DNA of 64,000 bases from Lethocerus indicus (GCA_019843655.1 JACDQD010000009.1:1617750-1681749), one strand, 5' to 3'; shown: positions 35,209-46,090, counted from the stretch's first letter. Made by a program: numbers and translations. The notes: generated by a model not told the origin, from the letters alone.

Positions 35209-35745
35209 TCTGTTATGTAAAATTGTCGACGAATGTAATGACAGCGCTGTGCCAAAGTGGACACAACTAATTTATTGCCGCTCGCCGTCTTCAGTAGCCG
35301 CGGTAGACGGTACAAGTGACGGTGTGACGGTGCAGTGAGGATGCCCCCATGAAAACATCCAATTAGTGCCGACAGTGACTGACACGGCGCTACTGAAGAC
35401 GGCGAGCGGCCGAAACCGGTCTAGCAGTAGACCAAACCACAAGCGAGAGGAGACAGAAATCTACGTTATTCCACCACAATCATCTATTGTTTCGCTATGA
35501 ACAGGTTTCGATCCTCAGTCCTCCGGCTCTTTTTCCGGCAGACCGACTATTTTCACTATATTTTATTTTCAATAAATTAATAAATCCAATGGTATGAGGC
35601 CACGATGTAGAGGAATATATTATTTCATAATTTTTAAAGAATTTTTATAGAACCAGTCCCCAGATAGTATTGAGAGGAGAGACGATACTTGAGAATGGAC
35701 TGTCAATAAGAAATTAAACTACTTTTTCTGGTAAATATCTCGAAT
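35090..35745 (+). repeat. Long inverted duplication, left arm
   Basis: Matches the reverse complement of 37563-38235 over about 650 bp, including unique non-MITE sequence: 'gacgaatgtaatgacagcgc' against 'cattacattcgtcaattt', 'tccggcagaccgac' against 'gtctgccgga', and 'agtattgagaggagag' against 'tctcctctcaatactatct'. The match goes beyond the MITE, so a chromosomal segment was duplicated and inverted. Confidence 0.85.
35275..35485. mobile_element. Foldback MITE copy, inside the inverted duplication
   Basis: Left fragment 'cgctcgccgtcttcagtagc', centre 'gcagtgaggatgcccccatg', right arm 'accggtctagcagtagacc' to 'gaaatctacgttattcc'. Its partner, inverted, is 37855-38060. Confidence 0.75.
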
Positions 35746-36165
35746 GTAATTCTATATATTTATATGTACGCGATTAGGTATATAATATTAAAGCTTAACA
35801 AAGATTCGAGGGGCTAAAAAACGACGGCGAAAATGGAGCCAGGATGTGAAGATAATTTGAACGAATTTTCACACGTCACACATACCGGAATTGTACACGT
35901 ACCGGTACTTTATCGTACTTCGAAACGGTTTTCGAAAACCCGGTTTTTTTTCCCCCCCGTTACACGGACAAAATCTCAAACCACGACGACGTCGTTAGTC
36001 GGCGGGAAAGTGGCGTGCGATAAGAAATCGGTCTAAATATAACCGACGACGTGTAGATAGACGTAATTTGAAGGGGAAAAAGTGTACATAAAAACTCGGG
36101 GATTTTTTCGGGGCTTAATTCGTGCTGCGGCCGACGCTAAAAATATACTTTTCGCATTTGATATA

Positions 36166-36260
36166 CCTGTTTTGTGGCCTGCGAGGGGTTGGAATATACT
36201 CTAGGTTCGTGATGCCCGGGGGGGTGTTGGAATACCAACCCTAGCAGACCACAAAACAGG
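36166..36260. mobile_element. Minimal foldback MITE (95 bp)
   Basis: Only the two outer ends remain. CCTGTTTTGTGGCCTGCG and 'ggggttggaatatactc' are joined, through 'ctaggttcgtgatgcccggg', to 'ggaataccaaccctagc' and 'agaccacaaaacagg'. TA flanks both sides (36164-36165 and 36261-36262). All three inner hairpins of both arms are deleted, which defines the true termini well. Confidence 0.85.
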
Positions 36261-36269
36261 TATTTTAAA

Positions 36270-37125
36270 CTCTTGCAGTTCGTCCGAACGTTCTTCACGG
36301 GAGGTACACAATTTTCAAAATAAATCGAACTGCATTTTATACTCTGGACCTTAACGAAGTCCAGGAAAAATGTACTTTATCGAAGAGTACGAACCGAGCA
36401 TTCATGTCAAGTCTTTTAAGTAACTCGAGCCTTATTGCTAAACAGTAAATAACATCCCTTTATTGCTACAATTTTATGACATTAATTACCACCGTCTATG
36501 GCCAAATTTCGAAAGGGCGGACGGGTAAACTTTTGGACCGAAAACCGACATTTCAAAAATACTGAAAACGGGTGAAAACCACTAAAAATCCGTCGCTATT
36601 TGAGGGCGCTAGTTATAGCGATTGTTTGGCCGGCCGTTTAATCGGGGCTTAAACACAGGCCGGGGGACCTTGGGGGCGTATTCCATCAGTGTTCGGCTAC
36701 CGGTCGGGGAGGTTCGGAAATTTACTACCGGGAGTCGACCGACCTTGGAAAATCACCGGTACACTAATTCAATTGCGGCCGGGGGGCCGATTTTGAATTG
36801 TAAATTCCGTTCCAACCCCAATATATCGGATAGGGCGAACAGCGGCGTTAATCAAGTGCGTGCCGAAGCGTTAAAGCAGCGCGACAGCACTTTCCGGATG
36901 ATCTACGGACAGAACAACAGCACTGTACGTAAATTGTAGGCCCTGCACTTGGAGTTATACCCGATATTAAACACAGTAGGTAATTTTAAACTACTTCAAC
37001 TCCAATTATACTCGTGACATTTCGTGCGGGTAGTCAACAGCTAACTGCTTTCAGTCTGAATTTTCTATTTATATTTCATTCTCTTTTTAATATTTCGAAA
37101 AACTGGTAATTCCAAAACACCCCCT
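36270..37125. other. Anonymous DNA between inverted arms
   Basis: A 105-codon open frame at 36622-36939 shows no recognisable domain. No transposase or integrase motif was found here, so the inverted pair around it is not obviously a transposon with coding capacity. Confidence 0.4.
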
Positions 37126-37139
37126 GAACCGGTCTGTAG

Positions 37140-37410
37140 ATTTTGTGTCTCCTCTCGCTGCCGATCTGGTCTTTTGCTAGACCCCGGTTTAGCGGCCGCT
37201 CGCCGTCTTCAGTAGCGCTGTGTCAGTAAATTTTGGATGTTCTTGGGGATTTCGTTAATCGCCTCGAGTCTGACTGACAAAACTGCCAGTAGTGACTGAC
37301 ACAGCGCTACTGAAGATGGCGAGCGGCCGACAAACCGGTCTGGCGAAAGACCAGACAACCGGCGAGGGGAGAAGAGAGAAATACACGAAATCTAGGGTAT
37401 TCCAACTTGA
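37140..37410. mobile_element. Foldback MITE copy
   Basis: Left arm 'tttgtgtctcctctcgctgc' and 'ggtcttttgctagacccc'. Centre near 37265 is unusual ('ggggatttcgttaatcgcc'). Right arm 'accggtctggcgaaagacc' to 'cacgaaatctagggtattcc'. Confidence 0.75.
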
Positions 37411-37562
37411 AACGCTTCTTACTTAAAATTCTACAGAGAAAAAAAAATGTATTCGCAACGGCCGTCTCATCGCGTATTCATTCCAGTAAAATTCTTATAC
37501 AATAAACTGGGGAGAAGTAAATCAAACAATAAGTTTATGAATTAAGAAATAAACTGTAGATT

Positions 37563-38235
37563 TCGATTACTAGACATTTACTGGAAAAAGTAGTTTAATT
37601 TCTTATTGATAGTCCATTTTCTAGTAACGGTTCTCCTCTCAATACTATCTGGGGACTGGTTCTTTAAAATTCTTTAAAATTTATGAAATAATTTATTTAG
37701 AATTTATTACAATTGGATTTATTCATTTATTGAAATAAAACATTGTAAAAATAGCCGGTCTGCCGGAAAGAGAGCCGGAGAGGAAAACCGGGACGACTGA
37801 GGATCGAAACCTGTTCATACGGAAACGATAAATTATTGTGGTCTGCCTGTTGGGGTTGGAATAACGTAGATTTCCGTCTCCTCTCGCCGGTGGTTCGGTC
37901 ATTCGCCACCGAGACCGGTTTCGGCCGCTCGCCATCTTCAGTAGCGCTGTGTCAGTCACTGTCGGCACTGATTGGATGTTTTCATGGGGCATCCTCACTG
38001 CACCGTCACACCGTCACTTGTACCGTCTACCGCGGCTACTGAAGACGGCGAGCGGCAATAAATTAGTTGTGTCCACTTTGGCACAGCGCTTTCATTACAT
38101 TCGTCAATTTAACAGACCTGTTTTGTGGTCCGCTAGGGGTTGGAATACCGTAAATTTGTTGTGCGCTGGTGTTTTGGTCTTTTGCTAGACCCCGGTTTCG
38201 GCCGGCCGCTGCGTCTTCAGTAGCGGCGTTAAACC
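37563..38235 (-). repeat. Long inverted duplication, right arm
   Basis: Inverted partner of 35090-35745. The spacer between the arms is about 1.8 kb. Divergence between arms is small (mostly single-base changes and short indels), so the event is younger than most repeats in the window. Confidence 0.85.
37850..38060. mobile_element. Foldback MITE copy within the right arm
   Basis: 'gtctgcctgttggggttgg', 'gtctcctctcgccggtgg', 'cgctcgccatcttcagtagc', centre 'catggggcatcctcactgc', and a right-arm remnant 'gctactgaagacggcgagc'. Confidence 0.75.
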
Positions 38236-38350
38236 GCCCAACGCCGCTCTAGAGACCGGTCTAGCAAAAAAAGACCGGCGAGAGGAGACAGAGGAAAGAC
38301 ACGAAATCTCTAGGGTATTCCACCAACCCCTCGCAGACCACAGAACTGAA
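38116..38350. mobile_element. Foldback MITE copy, short centre
   Basis: Left end CCTGTTTTGTGGTCCGC and 'ggtcttttgctagacccc'. The centre is reduced to 'gcggcgttaaaccgcc'. Right arm 'gaccggtctagcaaaaaaag' to 'tcgcagaccacagaac'. Confidence 0.75.
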
Positions 38351-38616
38351 ATGTATGTTGAACTGAAATATTTTGCTTTTTTCCCGTTTTTCTAACTTCG
38401 AGTTTTTGGCTTCGGTCGCGATTCAAAGGGCACGGTTGGCCCCTTTGGAGTGTTTTTCAAAGTTTAAAAGTCGCCCAGCAGAAATACGCTTGAAAACGTC
38501 TCTTAATCGGGGTCAATGTCGGGCCAGAACTGAGCGCGTTGCCCAACAAGCCAACACCAATTCACCAACTCCAACATTTAAATTTCTCCAACAAATAAGT
38601 TCTCTTTTTTGATATA

Positions 38617-38952
38617 CCTGTGTGTGTGGTCTGCGAGGGGTTGGAATACAGTGTAGGTTCGCGATGTTTCTGTCTCCTCTCGCTGATGGTTCGGTCTTTC
38701 GCTAGACCGACGTTTCGGCCGCTCGCCATCTTCAGTAGCGCTGTTATCTTGGTCACTGTCAGCACTTTGGATGGACAGTACATGTGAAAGTGACAGTGCA
38801 GTGCAGTGCAGTGAGGATGCCCCCAAAAAACATCCAAAGTGCTGACAGTGACAGTAACACAGCGCTACTGAAGATGGCGAGCGGCCGACAAACCGGTCTA
38901 GCAAAAGACCAAACCGGCGAGAGGAGACAGAAACATCACGAACCTACAGTAT
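38617..38952. mobile_element. Foldback MITE, near-complete palindrome
   Basis: One of the best copies. Left end CCTGTGTGTGTGGTCTGC with TA before it, then hairpins 1 and 2 in the left arm. At the centre, 'gcagtgcagtgcagtg' slippage. The right arm runs hairpin 3, 2, 1 to 'cacgaacctacagtatt', where it is clipped about 40 bp short. Confidence 0.85.
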
Positions 38953-39044
38953 TATTATTGATTATATATTGAATTTATTACAACAATTCATGTTTAAACG
39001 AATGCATTTCAAACACCGGAGTCGACAATTGATTCTACCCGTTT

Positions 39045-39145
39045 TCGCCGCTACTGAAGATGGCGAGCGGCCGACAAACCGCTGTCTAGCGAAAGACCTA
39101 ATCGCCGGCGAGAGGAGACAGCGAACATCACGAACCTACAAATAA
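39045..39145 (+). mobile_element. Foldback MITE, right-arm fragment
   Basis: 'cgccgctactgaagatggcg', 'gctgtctagcgaaagacc' and 'acatcacgaacctacaaat'. Begins abruptly after unique DNA that also sits next to the copy at 8241. Confidence 0.75.
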
Positions 39146-39181
39146 GTTTTCTTTTTTCAGTTACATTCTCTCTTATAACAG

Positions 39182-39440
39182 ATGTACCCAAATGTAATCG
39201 ACAATTTGATAAGGTGTATTTTAGTTTTGAGTAGTTTTGATTTTTTTTCTTTGACAAAATTTGAATCGAACTGTGGGGCTGCCAAACTTTGATTATTTTT
39301 GAAATATTGTTCAATCGCGTAACGCTCCATTTGTTTACTGACCATAAACTGTCAAATGGATTTTTTTTAATAGGGTTGACGAATTTACCGCAAGATTTGT
39401 GGCGAATTCAAATCTTGCGTTAATTTTGGTACACCCCTAT
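39182..39440 (-). pseudogene. Mariner-like element remnant with transposase N-terminus
   Basis: Read on the minus strand, 39437 begins 'ggggtgtaccaaaattaac', a mariner-like terminal repeat. About 90 bp further in, an ATG at 39345 opens MVSKQMERYAIEQYFKNNQS, which resembles the N-terminal DNA-binding start of mariner-related transposases. The frame then loses its match, with a frameshift or large deletion near 39260. The far end (39182-39232), 'gtacccaaatgtaatcga' then 'caatttgataagg', is the left end of the MITE family. I read this as an internally deleted element holding both ends and a scrap of transposase. The family assignment is from memory and moderate. Confidence 0.5.
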
Positions 39441-39620
39441 ATGTTGCGACGCTATATCTCGCTTATTCGAATTGTTTTTGCCGTAAAATAATCTTTTTAT
39501 GGGCCAACGCAAAGATAATATTGAGGAATATTATGTTGAGAAATAAATTAAATAGAAATACAGGGGGGTGGGGGCTTTATAAAGCCTCTAAGGCAGCAAT
39601 ACAGAGAGTAATTTAACATA

Positions 39621-39925
39621 CCCGTTTTGTGGTCTGCCAGGGGTTGGAATACCGTAAATTTGTCGTGTTACTACTGTCTCCTATCGCTGGTTTGGTCTTT
39701 TGCTAGACCGGTTTTTCGGCCGCTCGCCGCATCTTCAGTAGCGCTGTGTTAGTCACTTTGGATGTTTTCGGGCATTCTCACTACACTGTCACACTTGTAC
39801 TATCCGAAAAAAAAGTCCGAAAGTCTGCCAACAGTGACTAACACCGCTACTGAAGATGGCGAACGGCCGAAACGCACGACAAACCTACGGTTATTGCAAC
39901 CCCTCGGAGACCGCCAAAACAGTTA
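39621..39925. mobile_element. Foldback MITE copy
   Basis: Left end CCCGTTTTGTGGTCTGCC with TA before it, then 'ggtcttttgctagaccgg'. The centre is at about 39790. The right arm is shortened: hairpin 1 partner lost, 'gatggcgaacggccgaaacg' joins to 'cgacaaacctacgg'. Confidence 0.8.
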
Positions 39926-39929
39926 TTCG

Positions 39930-41380
39930 CCCCCACAAAATGGAATAAAACAGATAAACCTTGGAAAATACCTTGGTAACCTGGACTTTATAAGTAATTG
40001 ACGTCACCGATGCAACTGTTGGTGCATAGTTATTAAGTCCCATTTACGGTGAGCATAAACTTTTATTTTATTACTGACCGAAGGGGGTAATCTTTATGTA
40101 CGAGTTTGACGCTCGATACAACACAGTGTGTAGAGTGTATTTCCGGATTAGGGGATAGGAAAGCCGTTTTTTTGCCCGGTATTGGAATATATCGCAAAAT
40201 AAATGAAAGAGCGGCGCATTATTGTTGCGAAACAATCCACTTGAAAGCCGGCGATAAACAACCGGCCGATTCAGAGCAATGTAAACGTAACGTTACACCG
40301 ACTACTTATCAGCTATATATCTCGTGTCGCGTTATTATATATATATATATCTACACGCCGCAGAGTTTGTCCGCATTATTGTTGTCTGTAGGGAAAACTT
40401 TCGAAGCGAAGGACGCTCTTTTCCAACAAAAAAAAAGCAGCGGAGAACGAATTTCCGCACGACTCGAGTGTCTGGAAAAGCCGAGAGTTTTCGAGATTCG
40501 ATAGGAAAGGGCGGTTTGTGGAAGGGACAAGAGAATTCGTCCTATCTCAGGGACGAAGTACTGGATCCGATTAGGGGATTATTTACGGGGGAAATGGAGC
40601 TTTCGTGCCGATAAATAATTACTGTATTTTCGACGAGGACGAAAAGCTTCGGCGAAGGCGCCGAAATTGACTTCGGAAATGGACTTTGCATAAAATAACT
40701 CGACGGGGCGCACAAATCAAGCGCAAATATTGAATACGAGGTATTTAATCGATTGTCAAACGTTAATTACCGGTAACTTAAGTCCGTGCGAGACATCGCT
40801 AAATCTCGGTCCGATAATTGGATGGGAAAATCGACCTTTGCTGAACAAAGTATCGCTTCACTGAGAGCCGGCTTAATTTCGACCACAAATAGACCGGCTG
40901 AGAAACTTGTAAAACGGCAACAAGTTTTCCCCGAACGGAGGGGGGGTGGAAAAAAGAAAATTCCCAGGAATGCGAATAGCATCTTTATTTCTAGCCATGG
41001 CTGGATTCCAGGAGGCTAGATCCAGAACTGGGGAACGAAAATATTGACTGCATTACTCTTACTGCACTCGGGTTTTATTTTATTTTATTTTTTTGCAATT
41101 TATTCTCCCTTCCCCCCCGTCGCATTTCTGAACTAATCGGAAACGAGAAAAACGAGTTTTTCCACAGCGAAAATTCGCGAGGTGAATCGGTCAGATTAAG
41201 CGATAACACGGACAATAGATCCGGAAAACATAAATTTGTTGCACGTAATTGCATGGAATTACATTGATCGGTCAGTTTTATTGGATAAGACCTGGAGATC
41301 TTCTGTGGCCCGGATGTGGCACGTCCAAAGTGCCAATTGTCAAGAGAGAAAATGTCGATTAACAGAATACCTCCCAACCC
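39930..41380. other. Anonymous DNA, no gene seen
   Basis: A 132-codon open frame (40106-40504) and smaller ones show no domain I recognise; a short (TA)n run lies at 40335-40350. The stretch looks like unique DNA and may deserve a homology search. Confidence 0.4.
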
Positions 41381-41384
41381 AGGG

Positions 41385-41455
41385 AGGCCCGAAAAACATA
41401 CAAAGTGACCGCTACTGAAGACGGCGAGCGGCAGAAACCGGTCTGGCGGAAGAAC
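41385..41455 (+). mobile_element. Foldback MITE, right-arm fragment
   Basis: 'gaccgctactgaagacggcg' and 'accggtctggcggaag'. Confidence 0.6.
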
Positions 41456-41624
41456 GATGAATGACGATCGTACTGCGGTGTTTGTCCGTGTCTCCTGTTA
41501 AATGTGTTTTTGGAGGATTTTCTGTCGTTTTATTCGAGTTGACGGGGGAATTTTTGGGGCGGCCGATTTTTCCCCATTTTGGGGAAAAAATGGATGACGG
41601 AAGACAACAAACGGAGGACAACCG

Positions 41625-41756
41625 GTGCGTTGAGGGTGCCCCAAAAAAAAAAGAAAAAAAAGTGACTATACCGCTACTGAAGACGGCGAGCGGCCGAAAC
41701 CGGTCTGGCGGAAGACCGAACCGGCGAGATAGAGAAACAGGAAATCTACTGTAGTT
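41625..41756 (+). mobile_element. Foldback MITE, right arm
   Basis: 'gcgttgagggtgcccc', a run of A and AAG, 'ccgctactgaagacggcgag', 'accggtctggcggaagacc' and 'aggaaatctactgtag'. The right terminal block is absent. Confidence 0.7.
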
Positions 41757-41759
41757 TAT

Positions 41760-42115
41760 AACGATGACCGTACGATAAATTGGACGATGTTTTTAAGCCT
41801 TTAAACGGACGGACAGAAGACGGGACTGAAAAAAATTGATAGCCCGAAAAATGGTCAGCCCCAACCCCCATCCACCCCCCCCCCCCTCTCATCATCCGCT
41901 TTCATTTTCGAGTCTGAGTGGAAGTAATGAAAGTGGAACTGATGACGCGAATAAATCATATCGCCGCCGCCAACAACAAACTGAACCGCCGCTAACCGCC
42001 ATCTGGTCACGACAGATGTCAACTTCAACACACAGACACAGACACACATAATATCACATAACGAATATACACATATCACCTGCCCAAATGAACGTTCACC
42101 GCATGACAATGGCTT
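41760..42115. other. Anonymous DNA with poly-C run
   Basis: Contains a C-rich stretch at 41869-41887 and ACAC-rich sequence at 42030-42055. No supported gene. Confidence 0.4.
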
Positions 42116-42119
42116 TGGC

Positions 42120-43130
42120 AAACGGCCGGTGAACCGCCAGAAAAGCCGGTCATCCGCAGGCAACAAGAGTACAATTTTTTTACCTTCTGTCAATCCGATT
42201 GAATCACGAATACTACCCCTGAATAGGTATAATCTCCCAGGAATAATTATTGACTTAAAATAATAATTTTGACCGTCATTTCGGAATGACGATGACGTTC
42301 AAAAGGTGTACGGCCGGTGAACCGCCAGAAAAGCCAGAAATTTTTATTTTCTGTTAATCCGATTGAACCACGAATACTACCCCCTGAATAGGTATAATCT
42401 CCCAGGAATAATTATTGACTTTAAAATAATAATTTTTGACCGTCATTTCGAAGTCGGTTCTCGGGTCATGACGATGACGTTCAAAAGTGTACGGCCGGTG
42501 AACCGCCAGTAAAGCCAGAAATTTTTTATTTTCTGTTAATCCGATTGAACCACGAATACTACCCCCCCCCCTGAATAGGTATAATCTCCCAGGAATAATT
42601 ATTGACTTTAAAATAAAAATTTTTGACCGTCATCTCGAAGTCGGTTCTCGGGTCATGACGATGACGTTCAAAAGGTGTATGAACCGCCAGAAAGCCAGAG
42701 AAATTTTTTATTTTCTGTTTATCTGATTGAATCACGAAAACAAAAAGTATTACGACTAAATAAATTCGGTCGTGCGCCATATAGGATTATTTTTTCAAAT
42801 TCGTTCTCTCCCGAGTAAAATTACTGCTTCAGTATACTACCCTCCCTCAATAGGTATAATCCCCCCCCCGGGAATAATTGAAATTATCGACTCGGAAAAG
42901 TATTACGACTAAATAAAATTTGCCAACAGTCATTTCGAAGTCGGTTCTCGGGTCATGACAATGACTTAATGACGACGAAAATTATTACGGCTAAATAAAT
43001 TCGGTCGTGCGCCATATCGGATTCTCTTTTTCAAATTCGCCCTCTCGTCCCGAGGTAAAATTTTCGCTTCGGAATACTACCCCCTCCCTAAATAGGTATA
43101 ATCCCCCGGAATTATGACTAAATAAAGTCC
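42120..43130 (+). repeat. Tandem repeat, unit about 181-188 bp
   Basis: The word 'gaaccgcc' with its context 'cggccggtgaaccgcc' recurs at 42131, 42319, 42500 and 42681, giving periods of 188, 181 and 181. Other block positions agree: 'ataggtataatctcccagg', 'gaataattattgac', 'cgaagtcggttctcggg'. After about 42720 the units grow by some 110 bp through an added block ('ttacgactaaataaattcgg', 'tcgtgcgccatat'), seen twice. The C run before 'tgaataggtataatc' varies between copies. Confidence 0.88.
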
Positions 43131-45905
43131 GTTCTTTGGTCACTTGTAAAAGTTTATTTTCGAATAATTGATTCGTCGATTTGTCAGGACTAAGTAAAAT
43201 TAGGCTTCAATTATGCATTTTGTACTCGTTTCGGTCGAATTCTAACAACCAGAGCCGGAAAATAGTGCTCTTTATCAGTGAGTCGGATAGTTTTAATGTC
43301 CAAATAATTTCCGAACGAATTGCAAATAAACTTTAAAGCTTTTTATGCTTCAAATTGGTACCCGACTGTCGGTCGCAAAAGATCTAAGGAAAGTCACCCC
43401 CGCTCTATTATTTAGACTTCCAAAGTCTAAAGGTCTAAAATAAGCGCTCGTATTATACTGAACTTTAAGTCGGAGACTGAGTCAAGTTCAAAGGCCGCAC
43501 ACCGCCTTTGGGAGAAGACTGGAAACCGGTTCATTAGCGGTCACCGAAGTAAAGAATCCGCTTATTCGCGATCTTATCGGGCGTTTACGAGCTCCAACCC
43601 TCCCAACCCCGGTCAACTTTTCTACCGAGTTTTATTCCAACATAAAGTGTACTCTTACGACACTTTTGACGGCGGTTAATAATTCAGTCTGGGAGAAATA
43701 AGCTGCGATAAGATCGACGTATACGTCCGATGTATTATCCAATGTGCTTCAAACGCGACCGAGTTTCTGTCCGTTTCAGTATTGAATTCGTGACAAAAAA
43801 CCAAAAAAAAAACCAACGTTTCGGCGTCCATTCGTTCCTCCGGTATCGGTTTGGACGAATGCCACATTTCGGGATACGTTTCTACGAATTCGAAACAGAC
43901 CTGGAAACCTGTTGCCGATTTAGGGCTACTATTTGGAACGAGACAACAGTAAGCAGTTGACAGCAGTAGGGAAAAGACGGACGGAAAAATATTAATATTT
44001 TTTATAGGGGATATTTTATTAGAATTTTTTTTCGATTCAGCCGCCGATTGGTCTACGGCCTTCGTCGGGGGCGTGGCCAATACTAAGCCCCGCCCAAGAC
44101 GCCCGCTTAGACTCCGTTCTATTAATAAAAGGAGAACCCACGCGATTTTCTCCCACACTGGTCATGATGGATGTCCAGGAATAGACTACTGAAATGTTGA
44201 CGGAGTAATGATACGAGAAAATAGATTCTTCGATTGGCAACCAAGGGAGAAATTATGGTGCCACGAAGAGGCCGTTAAGTGCCCGAAACATCAATATCCA
44301 GTTCAAATATTCCTCATTATAAATGTAGAAAGGACCGGCGTTACACGCATATATTCTCTACGATATCCTACGTATATTTAAATAAAATGTCATATACTGC
44401 TTACAGTTTACGCCCGAACAGCGATATCAATAAACTGTACATTAATTGGGGACCAACAAAATTTGATGCGAAATATATTGATTTTAAGCGTAGAAAAGAA
44501 ATTTTATAGGGGTATCGGAATTGAGTGGGGTACAGTTTAATGCGTACGGCGAAAATGCGGTAGAAAACTCTATTTTTATTCTATTTTTTTGTAGAACACC
44601 TGCGTGCAGACAGGACCGAAAGTTGAAACTCTGTTTGAGTGGAAAAATTGAAAATCAAGACGAAAGAGGTCAAAAAGGCGTAATACAAATTGGTTTGACA
44701 AATTAAAGTGCAGTTTAAATGACTCCTCTCTTAATTACGGAAAATGACTGTAGTTCGGACGGAGATGAAAAAAAATAAAGCAAAAACGAGAAGAAGATAG
44801 TATAAAATCGACGGAGGGACAAAGAGAAATTGCTAGGGAAGGAAAAGGCGAAGGGAGAAAAGGGCTAGAAGTGGGACAGAATGAAAAACCGAAAGACAAA
44901 AGGGCACAATGAAGGCATTGAAATAAGGGCCGTGAAACATACTCCATACAACTTCGGAGCCTTTAAGTCCTTTAAATAAGTCCCAGCACCACCGAATGAT
45001 ATATATCCCCAGACGAACTTAAAAAATTAGGTCCCGATGAAACAGATTCATCGAATTGAGTCATTCGAATGGTTCGGAGAAAAATACGAAAAAAATATTC
45101 GAAAAATATACGCCTAAAATCGCTATCGTCGGATTCGACGGATAGATCAAAGGGTCCTCAATTAAGGGACAACAAAATTATGACCTAAAATTGAAAATAT
45201 AATTCAATTCGGACTTTGAAAAACTGAAATGAAATATTCCGAAATGTTTGCCGATTCGTTGCCATGAAATGGGCGAAAAGAACGTAGAAAGTTTACGGTC
45301 GTAAATTACGAAACGATCGCACGTATTTTCTACTTACTGTGTTTTCTTCTTCGAATTCGCGGATAATTAAAGCCCGTAAATTAAGTCCCGGGGCCGAGCT
45401 TAAAAATTCGTTTTTAAGCCGCCCTTTGGCTTAGCGGCCGGAAGCCGATGATTTTATTTTTCGGCGCAACAAATTTTTCCAGAGATTGAGAAAAATTTGA
45501 GGTGGGGGGGGGGTGGTAAACGAAAGTGGGGAAAAATACAGAAACAAATCGACCGAGAGAGAGAGAGAGAGAGATACAGATCTATCTAGATAGTTTTATA
45601 GACTGAGTTTTCCGAGAAAAACGGCGCGTGGATACGAAATTTGTGAAAGGAAAACTCCCCCCCAAAAGGAAAAATCTTATGCAAAATGGGGAAAATTTAC
45701 ACCTACTGGAGTTTCGGAAAAACCGATTCGCTTCTTCAGTCAGTCCTTCGGTTTTAAGTCCTTCAAATAACATATAAAGTTAAATTTTACAGCTCCGTTC
45801 TGATTATTTCGTAAAATTCATATTCTAGTTTTGAGGAGGAATTTAATTTACAATTTACAGTTCGATTAGCCTACTGAGGTCAGTTATTCCCTGTTTCCTT
45901 ACTAC
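43131..45905. other. Anonymous, mostly unique DNA
   Basis: The longest open frame (160 codons, minus strand, 43676-44158) has a hydrophobic start but no domain I recognise, and an overlapping plus-strand frame is equally open, so I do not call a gene. A GA run lies at 45556-45575 and a G run at 45505-45515. The motif 'ttaagtcctt' followed by 'aaataa' appears at 44964 and 45752. Confidence 0.4.
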
Positions 45906-45908
45906 TTA

Positions 45909-45952
45909 GGGGCGTTCCCAAAAATAATCGACATTTTGACTTTGGAATTAAT
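45909..45952 (+). mobile_element. Mariner-type MITE end
   Basis: 'ggcgttcccaaaaataatcg' then 'acattttgactttgg' is one terminal repeat, in outward-to-inward orientation. The rest of the element is missing. Confidence 0.65.
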
Positions 45953-45984
45953 TTTTTATTTTATTTAAAACCTCTCCTTCTTTT

Positions 45985-46090
45985 TCGGTTTGGCTTTTGC
46001 TAGACCGGTTTCGGCTGAGCAGCCGAAACCGGTCTAGCGAAAGACCAAACCAGCAGCGAGAGGAGACAGAAACATCACAAATCTACCGCG
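45985..46090. mobile_element. Foldback MITE, collapsed palindrome
   Basis: 'ttttgctagaccggtttcgg' is followed within 10 bp by 'cgaaaccggtctagcgaaag'. Only hairpin 1 and its mirror remain, with the outer right arm 'gagacagaaacatcac'. A compact inverted repeat with a very short centre. Confidence 0.75.

Noticed and set aside
42120..43130. Zinc-finger or other coding tandem repeat
   Set aside because: Unit lengths of 181 and 188 are not multiples of three and every frame has stops.
43676..44158. 160-codon minus-strand open frame with a hydrophobic start, possible secreted protein
   Set aside because: The opposite strand is equally open, no family is recognised, and one or two frames of this length are expected by chance in 64 kb of this composition.
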